This document shows positions 46,675-57,291 of a DNA stretch of 64,000 nucleotides, piece after piece. The DNA lies in contig OX637393.1 of NCBI GenBank assembly GCA_951799425.1, positions 21,741,744-21,805,743 on the forward strand, in the 5' to 3' direction. A program made the translations under genes and the position numbers. This DNA comes from Ilex aquifolium (lineage: Eukaryota; Streptophyta; Magnoliopsida; Aquifoliales; Aquifoliaceae). The notes beneath the pieces are model-generated. The model was given only the letters and a program-made list of their open reading frames with translations, did not search any database and was not told the origin of the DNA. The first letter of the stretch is position 1, and every line of letters begins with the position of its first letter.

Positions 46675-47224
46675 GGATTAATTGCACTAGAGGTCCCCAA
46701 AGTATGGGGTCTGTCTCATTTTGGTCCCTAATGTTTCAATTGCATCATTTTAGTCCCTGCAGTATTGAATATGTTTCTATATGGTCCTTTAAGCAGACAA
46801 TGTCCAGATTTCTAATGATTTTTTATTATAAACTTGTCACGTAATAGTTAAATATGGATAAAAAATAATTTTGATAGCTCTTAAACAAAATTTGGGTAGC
46901 TCTTGACCAAAAAATGTGTAATATGGGTAGCTTTTGACCAAAATTTGGATAGCTCATGATCAAAACTGTGTAATTTAGGTAGGTATTTAACCAAAATTTG
47001 AGTATAAATTTGGTCAAGAGTTATCCAAATTATTTTTTTGTCCATATTTAAGTATCATGTGACAAGTTTATGATAAACAATCGTTAGCAATCTGGACACT
47101 GTCTGTTTGGGGTACCATATAGAAACATATTCAATACTTCAGGGACCAAAATAATGCAATTGAAACATTGGGGACCAAAATGAGATAAACTTCATACTTT
47201 AGGGACCTCTAATGCAATTAACCC
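46675..47224. mobile_element. MULE-type MITE with long terminal inverted repeats
   Basis: 550 bp. The ends are GGATTAATTGCACTAGAGG and, inverted, GGGTTAATTGCATTAGAGG. The inverted similarity extends about 170-180 bases inward (shared TCTCATTTTGGTCCC, GAATATGTTTCTATATGGT and ATAAACTTGTCAC). The 9-bp duplication and long inverted repeats fit non-autonomous Mutator-like elements. The centre has imperfect repeats of TAGCTCTTGACCAAAA type. No coding sequence. Confidence 0.85.
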
Positions 47225-47780
47225 TTTCCTTAAATTTCACTCCCTTCCTAATTGTGCATGTGATTTTTCGATTGGTCACTCTCTGATCACATGACCTGTG
47301 AGAAACAAGTCACTATAATCGGAGCGAACTTTTGCTGAGAGCATTCTACGAGAGGTTTGTGAAATCGAATCTATCCATGGAAGGTGGTAAAATGGATTGT
47401 TTGTTATATAACAATTCTTGTTGCTTGAATGATCATTCTTACTACACAGGGAATTCCAAATACCAATGTAACAGATGCTAATTTTTGCATAGCATAAATA
47501 CCAATGAAAGAGGATTATGCGGGAGATACGTCGAAATTGAGGGATGGGTGTCCCAACGACCATGATGCTAATTTACTTTAATCAGCAATCACATACCCAT
47601 CTGTTCGACTGAAGTTTGTGGGTAGCTTCACTGAAAACCCTCACGAGACAACACTCGTCCGCTAGGGTAAACCTAGGGGTTCAACGACTTGTTGCATATG
47701 CTAAATGCAACCGGATGACCTACGAAAATGGCATTAGGAGTAGATTTTCAATTATTGTATTACTAGAGACTAGCAATATT

Positions 47781-47793
47781 TAGGTTGGGGGTG
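47781..47793 (+). promoter_or_regulatory. polypurine tract of Ath-3
   Basis: TAGGTTGGGGGTG directly before the LTR start at 47794. Confidence 0.85.
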
Positions 47794-49356
47794 TGATTAG
47801 TACTTAAAATTAGCATTTTACTATGCCTTTTTTAGACTAATTGTACTTTGATAGAGTTTAAGTGATGTCATTTAGGTCCTAAACTGAACAAGGACTCAAG
47901 AACAACAAATATCACACTTGAATGTAACACCAGCACATTAGGGCACAAAATTGGAGAAGCTTGGAGCACAGCCAGAACGTTCATACGCCAACTCATGTTC
48001 GAACATCCACTTGAACTGTAGCAGTCTTGACTACTGAGAGAAGACGTGTTGCAGCTAAGAAAGAAGACTTTGAAGCTCTGAGGCACTTGAGTGTCACGTT
48101 CGAACGCCAACTCACGTTCGAACGTCCACTTGAGTTGATTGAGGACCAGACTACTGCATAGAGTGTGGAAATGAACTTCACAGAAGACCACAGACCACTT
48201 GAGTGAGAGGGTCAGACCACATCTGGCGTTCGAATGCCCATAATGCAAAGACAGAAGAAACGTTCGAACGACATAAAACGTTCGAACGACCATAAAGCAA
48301 AAACAGAGACAACGGTCGAACGCCAACTCACGTTCGAACGTTCTCCACAGACTGGCAGCAGAGTAGTTGGTTTTTCACTTGGACGTGGGTGGCATACACT
48401 ATTCCTTCACCCCCTATTGTCTCCTCCTCTTGCCTATAAATACTCCCATTGTTGGAGAGCTAAGGGGGACCAAGTAGAGAAGTTGATGGAGGCTTAGACT
48501 CCCACCAATATTGTTGTAGAGTAATTTTACATTTTCTTATATGAAGTAGTGGTTTTAGAGATTAGTTTGGCTTAGTCCAACATCTTTTAGCTTATTATAA
48601 AATCAGTTTTATGCTTATGTTTTCATTTCCATGCATAGAGGGAGATAGCTTACCTTTGGTTGTGGATCACCCTCCAAAAGTGACTATCTTTCTTCTACTT
48701 TTAATTTGTGTATCATTCACCTCCATTGCTTGAGCTTCCTTCTTCCCTTAGAGGAGTGAAGCTCTTCCACTTTTCTAGAGCTTCACCAAAGCCGTGAAAG
48801 GTGGAACGTGATTCACTCATTCTTTGTCGAAAATCGGCTCCTTGGTTATTGTACTTTATTTTGTGAACCCTCTACTTGGAGGAATGAGCATCACTCACTT
48901 TTCTAGCTTTACCAAAGCCATGAAGAGTGAGTAGTTTTTCATTCACTCTTTAGTAAGAGGAGAAGGGCATGTATAAATTATTCGGATATTATATTTGTGC
49001 AATTTCGATTATGCTTAATGCTATATATTCCCCATGCTTATAGAATGATTGATTGCATCTAACAAAGCTAAAGTACTTTGTATAACCAGGAGTTCTTTCT
49101 ATAACATAGATAACTCTTGTATGGAAAGACTCATTGGTTCAAGGCAAGTACCCCGGCTAGATCTTCATGACTACCCTTCAATCTTCACCATTATTGTGCT
49201 TCAATTAAAGAATGGAAATGGAACATTAATGTCGTGATTGGATGTCTTGTAGAAACACTTGCTTGTTTGTAGACGGGTTAAGTCTCGGCACAGACAATTC
49301 TTGTAAACTTCTAGAAAGACATCGACATCATGTTCTTAATTCTCTTAATCCGCCTT
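47794..49356 (+). repeat. 3' LTR of Ath-3, truncated at its end
   Basis: Begins TGATTAGTACTTAAAATTAG and follows the 5' LTR to AATCCGCC at about 49356; the last 350 or so bases are missing. TTCGAA palindromes lie between about 47996 and 48346, and the TATA box is at 48434-48442. The break joins a leader sequence of another element, so no target duplication for Ath-3 can be found. Confidence 0.9.
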
Positions 49357-49458
49357 GTTCGTCCCGACCCCAAGGATCAACGGATCTCAGCCCATGATGA
49401 ACATCACGGGACTTACCTTCGTTGTCCGGAAATCACCTTCTTGACTCAATGCTTTCCT
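49357..49458 (-). other. leader remnant of a beta-group Athila, probably Ath-2
   Basis: About 100 bases between the truncated Ath-3 LTR and a primer site, without coding sequence. Orientation and position fit the 5' leader of Ath-2, whose gag N-terminus would have been removed by the same deletion that truncated the Ath-3 LTR. Confidence 0.5.
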
Positions 49459-49476
49459 TCCCTGGCAACGGTGCCA
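49459..49476 (-). promoter_or_regulatory. primer binding site next to beta LTR #3
   Basis: Minus strand TGGCACCGTTGCCAGGGA, four bases after the LTR end. It differs at two positions from the tRNA-Asp site of Ath-4, both as G-to-A changes. Confidence 0.8.
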
Positions 49477-49480
49477 AAAA

Positions 49481-51611
49481 TGCTTGTTTTATTTCCTTGT
49501 TGTTCTTAACCTCCTAATATCTTCCCTCAATGTATGTATGATATATGTGTGAAAGGGGGGAGTGTCACTCTCCCTTGGAATGATGTCAAAAGAAAGGGCA
49601 AGGGAATGTTGAAAAATGAAATGTGTGAGTGAATAAAAATGCTTCCCAAGCGCAAGAAGACTTTTGCATGTCGTGTTTTACTTGGAGGTATTCCAAGGTC
49701 ATCTCCTCGGGGAAGGATGTGAATCATGTAGAAGGTGATTTTGGTGAAAGAAAAGTGTAAAATCTTTTGTTGTTTAGAATTGGCTTGTGATTTGTGTTGT
49801 GATGAATTTGGAATGGGAAACAAGTGTTGGCTAATCCGAAGAGTTCACTCCAATGGGGATGCCAAGACAACTCGAGTCCTTCCTCTAATAGAGCATAGAT
49901 GTACGATTGATTCGTGGGAAGCTAGGGATGAGATGAAAGTGAGGATCCAAGCATAATTCGTGACCAGGCCTACGGGATATCAAAGACTCACAATCTCGTC
50001 CACCCTCAACCCACTCAAACTGAGCCATCGTACTCTAAGAGGAGGAAAGAAAATGAGTTATAAAGGCATACCCAAGTGGAGGTCTACCTTAGATTAACGA
50101 ACTAAAAAGCTTAGCTACTCATGCTTAAGGTAAAGGCAATAGTGTAATGAGAAGACATTATAAAGAAATGAATATTATAGCTAAGTTAATGCAAGAAAAC
50201 TGTAACACCCCACCCTCCACATGGCATAATATTGTCCGCTTTGGGCCCACTGGCCCTCACGGTTTTGTTCCTCCCAGTACCCCTGGGAAAAAGGCCTTAT
50301 GCCATGTAAAGCGAGGGGCTTACTTATAAGCCCAGCAACTTTTCCCTCCCTAACCGATGTGGGACACCAGGATCTCACAATCCACCCCCCTTAGGGCTGC
50401 ACGTCCCCGTGCAGTAGCTAGCCAGCTACCCGCCCGCCCACATGCACGCGAGCACGGCAGGGGCCCACACTCGATCCAGGCGAAAACCTGGCTCTGATAC
50501 CACTTTGTAACACTCCACCCTCCACATGGCATAATATTGTCCGCTTTGGGCCCACTGGCCTTCACGGTTTTGTTCCTCCCAGTACCCCTGGGAAAAGGCC
50601 TTATGCCATGTAAGGCAAGGGGCTTACTTATAAGCCCAGCAAATTTTCCCTCCCTAACCGATGTGGGACACCAGGATCTCACAATAACATAAACTAAAAG
50701 TGAGTGCATTTAATACCCAATTCAAAACTAAGAAAATGAAGAACATGAATGCATTAATGGTGAAAGCTTGAATGGGAGATTAAACTTAAAAGCAACTTGA
50801 AATAAATGGCATTCCATACTTCCAACAAAGCTTAGGAGATTCTTATATGAAATTACAAGACAATGTGTGGAAGAAAATGCAAAAATCTCAACTTTTTCTC
50901 TCTAACACTATTCATCTTCTTCCTAGACTCTCTCCTTTTTTCTTCTTCCCCTTTTTCCCCTACATAATGGTATCCCCCCTTTTAAAAAATGTCCATGGAG
51001 ATGTGATCTCCATCCATAGGGTCTGACAAGGATAGGTTGGACATGGTTGGTGCAGGCCTTGTCTCCACACTCGGCACCTTCTCTCTCCTCTTTCCTCATT
51101 AATGATCAAGCATCCAAAAGTACAAGGAGAGGTGTAAGAGGGATGTCCATGGTGTTGGGAGTGGCAGGGGCAGGGGCAGGTGGGAGAATGTCTGGTGGGA
51201 CCCCCAAGATTGCAGAGCTTGAGATTCAGAATCTGGCACTTTTCAGTAAAACCTACCGGTAGGTCGATGGAAATCTACCGGTAGGTTTTACTCCAGTAAG
51301 CTTAACCTATCGGTAGGTCTGGCAGTAGGTGCAGGTCCAGTAGTTGAAACCTACCGGTAGGTTTTCCCTTGTTTTGCTGATTTCTTGGTTTCTTCGCCTC
51401 CTGAGCTATCATCAAGCCATCCTTTCATCATCATTCATCTCGAACACTATGAGAAGGCTTTAAGAAACACCATTTATCATCTTTTATTTGCAACCATACC
51501 GACATTCCATAAATAGCTCAGACAATGCATATCAACTCATTTTAACCACAAAAGCCAGCACAAAACAGGGATGCAAAAACACGTTAAATATACAATGTTT
51601 TGTGCTAATCG
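49481..51611 (-). repeat. 5' LTR, Athila-beta group (#3), carrying a TRIM
   Basis: On the minus strand it starts at 51611 with CGATTAGCAC (first base changed from T) and ends CAAGCA at 49481. It is about 1.64 kb without the nested TRIM. It is homologous to the beta LTRs at 11495 and 57292. A CCTACCGGTAGG array lies at 51247-51362. With the primer site beside it, this is the 5' LTR of a minus-strand element. The 3' LTR candidate is 15377-15734, with the same palindrome array. The right flank is ORF3 of Ath-5. Confidence 0.8.
50201..50683 (-). mobile_element. TRIM (miniature LTR retrotransposon)
   Basis: Two near-identical terminal repeats, 50201-50379 and 50506-50683 (about 179 bp), enclose only about 126 bases. 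On the minus strand the repeats begin TGTGAGATCCTGGTG and end GGGTGTTACA. Next to the right repeat lies TGGTATCAGAGCCA (50489-50502), complementary to initiator tRNA-Met. Next to the left repeat is a purine tract, AAGGGGGGTGGAT (50380-50392). The flanks AAAAC (50196-50200) and ATAAC (50684-50688) agree in four of five bases. No protein is encoded, as expected for a TRIM mobilised in trans. Confidence 0.9.
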
Positions 51612-52479
51612 TCTAGTTGTCGCGCCACCACTATGACATTGGCTCCTATGGAAGGAAGCCTTGTTAAGTGGTCCCATCGGCCTCTGTATCGTCATCTCAG
51701 GCCTCACCCTAATCCCATGGTCCTTGCACATCTCCGTGACCAAAGTGCCAAAAGGGAGCGAGTTCCTCTTTACATCGCATCCCTTCTTCATCTCGATCAG
51801 AATCAGTGAAGGGAGGTCTATGCTGTGCCCCTTCCCAAGTGCGTATAGTAGACGAGCTGCCTTGGGGAGGATCTCGTTCTTGCACCCAATGGGGGCGAAG
51901 TTTGAGACCGCAATCAAATTCAGCATCTTTATACTTATTAGTCAACTCCCCTTGTCGAAAAAATCTCTTCCCTCCCCACAAAAAAGTTGCCAACCCGGTC
52001 AATTCCACCCCCATAGTGTCCATGGCCACCTTCTTCCTCAGGGGATATGTAGGCCTTGGTACTCGCAGTACCTCTTGCCTAAGCTCCCAGATATAGTCCT
52101 CGTCTACACCAAAGTGAGCCCCCCTCACATAGCTTCATATCTCCCCATTGACTATTTCGGCGTTGGAGTAAAACTCCTGCACCAAGTCAATCACGGCCTC
52201 ACTGTCGTTTCTCAAGTACAACTCTCATCCCCTCCTCTCCATATCCTCCAAAATACCCAACTTCACAAAATCAGTCACCACCACATCCCTCTCACAAACT
52301 ACAGCTTTTTCTCGGTAGAAATTTTCATACCTATCTGCTTTGAGGGCCGTGGGGAAGCGAGTTCGATCGTATCTCCGCACAATGGGCCTCCCCTCCCTTT
52401 CTTCAATCACTTCCTCCACCATATTAGGCACTTGGCTTGGTGTGTTGCACCTAGTAGGGAGCTTGACTCTTGGAGGCAT
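51612..52479 (-). pseudogene. Ath-5 ORF3, truncated and broken
   Basis: Starts MPPRVKLPTR at 52479. It keeps RYDRTRFPTALKADRYENFY, RGAHFGVDEDYIW, LRQEVLRVPRP, NLIAVSNFAPIGCKNEILP and MKKGCDVKRNSLPFGT. A stop lies at 52225, another near 52135, and a frameshift near 51930. The C-terminal tail is cut off where the beta LTR begins at 51611. Confidence 0.8.
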
Positions 52480-52692
52480 GGTGTTTCGGGTTTGGGGGTG
52501 TTAGGGTTTGAAAGTCTTGATTTTCTTGTGAGAATGAGGATGAATGAGGTGGGAATGGCTTTGGTATGGTCGATTTGGGGTAGAAATTGGGAATGAGAGG
52601 TATTTTGAGGCTTGGGTAGTGAAGGGTCAACCTAGGGTTTGGAGGTTTTTGAAGGGTTTTGGGGTTTTTAAAATGGGGAAGACGAACCAGGT

Positions 52693-52975
52693 TTTTATAG
52701 CCTGAGAGTTGACGTTCGAACGTTAATGACATTCGAACGTATGTAGTAGAATTTTAAAAATAACGTTCAAACGTGAGGCTGTCGTTCGAACGTGGTGAGC
52801 CCCCAATACTTTTGAGTTCTATCAGAGACCAAAGTACTGTAAGCTTATGGCGTTCGAACGTTCTATTGGCGTTTGAACGTGCTGAGCTCCTAGTACTTTT
52901 TTGTTTCCATCAAAGGCTTCATCAGAGACCGAGTACTGCAAGGAGGTGACGTTCGAACGTTAATTGGCGTTCGAA
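52693..52975 (-). promoter_or_regulatory. internal promoter in front of Ath-5 ORF3
   Basis: Minus-strand TATAAAA at 52693-52699 in CTCTCAGGCTATAAAA, about 215 bases before the ORF3 start codon at 52479. TTCGAA palindromes run from 52715 to 52975, some decayed. Confidence 0.65.
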
Positions 52976-53254
52976 CGTTAAAAGCAAAAATAAAATTTTT
53001 TATGCACATTAATATTCACAATAAAATAGGGCTATACACACAAATTTGATTTAAAAATTCATGGCATCTCAAGATAATTCCCTACCCACGCTTTATGTTG
53101 GTATTCTGGGACATTCCTTACTCTACCCATATTTTCATTTCGGTCAAAAGAGTTTGTACATTTAACAAAAATATTTTTACACTTTTTAAAAAAATTCGGA
53201 CCCTTTGCTTTCATCCCCAAAACACAATTTTCCACAATTTTGTTAGAAAGCAAT

Positions 53255-53659
53255 CTAATCCGAGTCATCCTCTGTCTCCATGTCATTTGATCCATCAGTG
53301 ACTCTGCTAATTTCCTATCGCACAAACCGGTTAAGCAAAGTATCGGAATAGGATGGCGTGTCAGGATAATCCTTACTCTTCCCATTCACTATCCAGTCTA
53401 GTTGATCGAGTGCGCGGCCAAAAATTGGTTCAGAACACTGATTATATTCTTTCATGTGAAAGACCCGGCCACATTGTTTACATGCACCAACTCTTTTGGC
53501 ACGACGACATTTAGCAAATGTGCTTCTGCCACATAGCGGTTTCGCTTGCTCTTTTCGGATTTCGTTCTTTCTTACCAATCTTGCTTTTCTCATGATCACA
53601 ATGCACATCAGATGGAAAAGTACGTAAAACTCCCAGACTAAACCAAAAAATTTTAACAT
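53255..53659 (-). pseudogene. Ath-5 ORF2, small Cys/His-rich protein (one stop)
   Basis: 135 codons from 53659; the conserved part starts at the Met before RKARLVRKNEIRKEQ. It keeps LCGRSTFAKCRRAKRVGAC, KQCGRVFH, YNQCSEP, LDWIVNG, SKDYPDTP and LNRFVR. A TGA at 53315-53317 stands where Ath-3 and Ath-4 have Glu after the conserved Arg; the frame then continues to an acidic end, TEDDSD. Confidence 0.7.
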
Positions 53660-53786
53660 CCATGCTTGCTAGGCTTTAAGACACTCTATCTGGTTCTTTA
53701 ACGTCTGCCAGTCACAAAGACGATTGAAGCTGACTCACAAACATGATCATCAATTTATACAAAAAAAAATGAGGCAAGGTACACAA
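53660..53786 (-). other. Ath-5 spacer left of the Helitron
   Basis: Non-coding, equivalent to 37772-37860 in Ath-4; it ends GGCAAGGTACACAA at the Helitron insertion point. The uninterrupted counterpart in Ath-3 is at about 28648-28670 on the plus strand. Confidence 0.75.
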
Positions 53787-54416
53787 TCTATAATATAAAA
53801 CAAGACGGATTCAACAAGCCGATCCTACGGTCTCAAATTCATTCATCAAACGGTCAAGAAATTATAATTTTTTTCCTTAATATTTCCCTACTTAAAAAGT
53901 CAACGATTACGCCTGATCTTGAACATATCTTACAGTTTCAAATTCATTCATCCAACGGTCAAGAAATTAACATTTTTTTTCCTTAATATTTTCCCTCCCA
54001 ACCAGCCAACGATTACGACTGATCTTGGAACACAAAATTTTCTCTGTCATAATAATTAAATTAGTCAAATTTGCCATTAATATCATCTGTGTAGTGTAAC
54101 ATTTTGAATTTGTATAAGATACAATGATAACATTTTGATTAAAAAAATTTCATAATTAATTTTAATTTTATTTATTTAATTAATTATCTCAAACTAACAT
54201 GTCTTACACATATCTTGAATCAAAAGTTCAAGATTAATTTTTTTGAATCTCTTAAGAAAAATCAACGTTAATATATTTATATAAATTAATAATTTTGTAA
54301 TAGCTTGTACTAATTAAAAAAATAATATTTTATAAATGATATTTGTAGATAATTTTTTGATAGAAAATATTTTGGCGATATACTTTTTGATAAATTAAAT
54401 TTTTAGTTTGTATTAG

Positions 54417-54421
54417 ATTTA
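54417..54421. repeat. target-site duplication of LTR-E#2
   Basis: ATTTA at 54417-54421 is repeated at 57039-57043. Confidence 0.85.
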
Positions 54422-57038
54422 TGTGACGCCCCAAATTTCCGGGGGTCCTTTATTAACCGTTGACCATCCGTCAACCCGCGGAAATACTCGTGATAGTCGT
54501 ATAACCCGACACCACGTCACTCACATGCTTTTAATCGGATTTACCATCCACAAGGTCAATTATACCTCCATTTATGTCCATTTATGTCATAGAAACCAAA
54601 GAAAACAAAGCCCAAAAGCATGGCTAAGCATTTTGAAAATTTCAAGTTTTTGGAAAAACCTTCCGGAAGGTCGACATACACCTACTGGAAGGTCGCTGAA
54701 GGAACTGTTACATGAAAAAGATCAATTTCAAGAACTTCCGGAAGGTCGACATCAGTAGCAAAAACCTTCCGGGAGGTCCATTCCAGTAGCCAAAACCTTC
54801 CGGAAGGTTCATTCCAGAAAACAAAACCTTCCGGAAGAACTCGGCAGTCAAAAAGAAACCCAAGGCAAAACCTTCCGGAAGGTCCACTTCAGTAGACAAG
54901 TCCTTCCGGTAGGTTTTACTCCAGTAGCTAAAATCTTCCGGAAGGTTCATTCCAGTGGGCAAAACCTTCCGGAAGGTATTAGCTGTGAGCAAGGCAAGCT
55001 GGGGTTTTTAGCAAAACCTTCCGGAAGGCCGACACACACCTTCCGGTAGGTTTTCAGACTGTGAGCATAAAAATGGATTTCTTTCCCCTCCAAACCATCC
55101 TTAAAGCTACCCCATACACTCCAAACTCATTCAATACATGTTTAATGAGATTTTCCATATAATACCCAACTCATACAATCTCTATTACAATTCATTCCAT
55201 AATATATATACATCAAAATGGAATTTTGTTAAAGGTTTTACAAAACTTAAACTAAGGCCACAAGCCGGCCCCCTTCATGCTTGATGCTCTCCAAATGAGC
55301 CATCCGCCGGAGCAAAACTCACACCTGAAATGTTTTTCCCATAAAGGGTGAGCCACGCTCAATAGGGTATCTCCTAGAGAGGCTACTCCCCAACCTAAAT
55401 GCATATGAAATGTCACATGCTATCAATCAACAATCCACAACAAGAATATATTCCATGTTGAAACATGTAATGCCATGCTATGAAATGAGGTGAGACTCAC
55501 TCATGCACATCAACCGAGCCCTTCCCGGCTCCTCTACACATGCAAGTGCCAATGTGTACCAATCCGTCATTTATGTTTCACATCAAATGACATCTCATTC
55601 TAGGGTCTTTGTAGAGGTGGATGTTCATGGACTCACACCAAAGGTCACCCAACCTACACGGAATTCATGGACTTCCACCAACGGTTCCGCGTACACCGAC
55701 ACACTTTATGGGCTCTTATACCAACGGAGTGCGTATCCAATCACCGGGTCTCTCACCCGAGGGATTTTCTAACCCTTCTTGCTACCCCAACCCTATCAAC
55801 ATATAAACCATTCGACTCGTCTAGGTCATCGACCCATATTACCCGAGCTCACTCGTCATCCACCATGTGTGGTGAAGACAAATAACCATGCACACACACC
55901 TCCTAAAATGCGATGTTCCCGTGCATATGAAATGTGGTGCTCCATTGCAACACCAATACAATGTTCGATATGATATGAGTGACATATGAACATTCTCAAC
56001 ACATTTCTCATATTCCATGGCAAAATCATATCAAAAGCATATAATTCCCATAATACAAATTCCAAGCATGTTATCAACATACTAAAATTTCATGGCATAT
56101 ATATAAACACATAACACGCCCACAATTTCATATAACACATGAATTTACATTGGGTTCATTTCACATATCCAATTCATAGAAATCACAATTAGTAACTTCT
56201 AAATATTCATCCAAGTTAGGATTTCCTTTACCCATTTCAATACCCCATTTCACCCAATTTCACAACAATAGGCAAGAGACACATAGGCTATCATCCTACC
56301 CATTTCATAAAAACATTATAGGCTTGGAATAAACCTTAGTAGGAAGAAACCCTACCTCTTGAAGCGTGAGGAACGACCGAGGGAAGTTCCAAGACTCGAT
56401 TCAAGCAAAAACCCTCACTTCCCGAAAATCCCGTACCTTGACCTTCGGTAAAACTTGTGCTTTTTGGTATAGCCGCGTAGCCCTCGATGAGTAGAGCGAC
56501 TTTAATTCTTGGATTGAATGGATCCGAGCTTCGTAGCCTTCTAGATCGTAGAGAGAAGTGAAGATTTTCAAGCTCTCTCCCTCTCCTCTTTTCTATCGGC
56601 TGAACGGCAAGAAGAATGGGGGAAAAATCTGATTTTCCCCCCTTTATATACCCTTGGAACACTTGGCCCACAACGCGCCACACGGCCTCTCTTTTCCGGG
56701 TCCGTTTTAACCCCGAAACGATTAAATTTCGTCCCGATTTAAGTTTAAAATATTTTTATTTCACTTGTCTCTAATATTTCCCCAAACTTGGAATTTTATA
56801 AAAAATTTCGTGTACGGGGTCACACGGGGCCCGTTCGTCTCGCAAAACGCGAAAAATTCGACTATCTCGGAATTCAACGAAATTTGACGTGGTAACTAGA
56901 TTTCGCGAGATGAATCCAACGGTGAGGTCCGTTTCGTCATCCGAGTTCTAGAAAAATTCAGGTTTACAACCTGTACTGTAGTGGCAATTTACCGTTTTGC
57001 CCTTTTTCACAAAGGTTGAAATTTTCTCGGGTTTTACA
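54422..57038 (-). mobile_element. solo LTR, family E (#2), nested in the Helitron
   Basis: The plus strand starts TGTGACGCCCC and ends GGGTTTTACA, 2617 bp, with ATTTA on both sides. The minus-strand TATATAAAGG at 56641-56650 gives the probable transcription direction. It is homologous to LTR-E#1 near both ends (for example 55500-55800 against 2600-2900), but the stretch 54640-55060 is replaced by a palindrome array absent from #1. Confidence 0.85.
54657..55050. repeat. CCTTCCGGAAGG palindrome array in LTR-E#2
   Basis: About ten perfect or nearly perfect copies of CCTTCCGGAAGG in AAAACCTTCCGGAAGGTCGA and CCAGTAG contexts. It resembles the CCTACCGGTAGG arrays of the beta LTRs in wording and spacing (GTCGA and TTTTACTCCAGTAG spacers). 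In the presumed minus-strand orientation it lies far downstream of the TATA box, unlike the other arrays. Confidence 0.75.
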
Positions 57039-57286
57039 ATTTAACTCGATTTTGATTACATGTATATAAATTAATATTTTTTTTAAGTCAATCTATAATA
57101 TAAAACAGGGCGGCTTCAACAAGTTCATCCTATAGTCTCAAATTCATTCATCTAACGGTCAAGAAATTACTTTTTTTTCCTTAATATTTCTCCAAATCGG
57201 TCAACGATTATGACTATTCTTGGAACACAAGATTTTCTTTAACATAATAATTAAATGAGTCAAATTTGCCATTAATATCATATGTG

Positions 57287-57291
57287 TAGTG
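57287..57291. repeat. target-site duplication of beta LTR #4
   Basis: TAGTG at 57287-57291 is repeated at 58986-58990. The uninterrupted version, TGTGTAGTGTAACATTTTGAA, exists in the first Helitron unit at about 54087-54107 (shown here over 21 positions; core TAGTGTAACA). Confidence 0.9.

Larger units (their letters stand above)
45982..47780 (+). other. Ath-3 3' non-coding region, second part
   Basis: Continues Ath-3 to the right of Ath-4 and matches 33640-34860 of Ath-4 on the opposite strand. It is interrupted by a MITE at 46675-47224. No gene seen. Confidence 0.8.
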
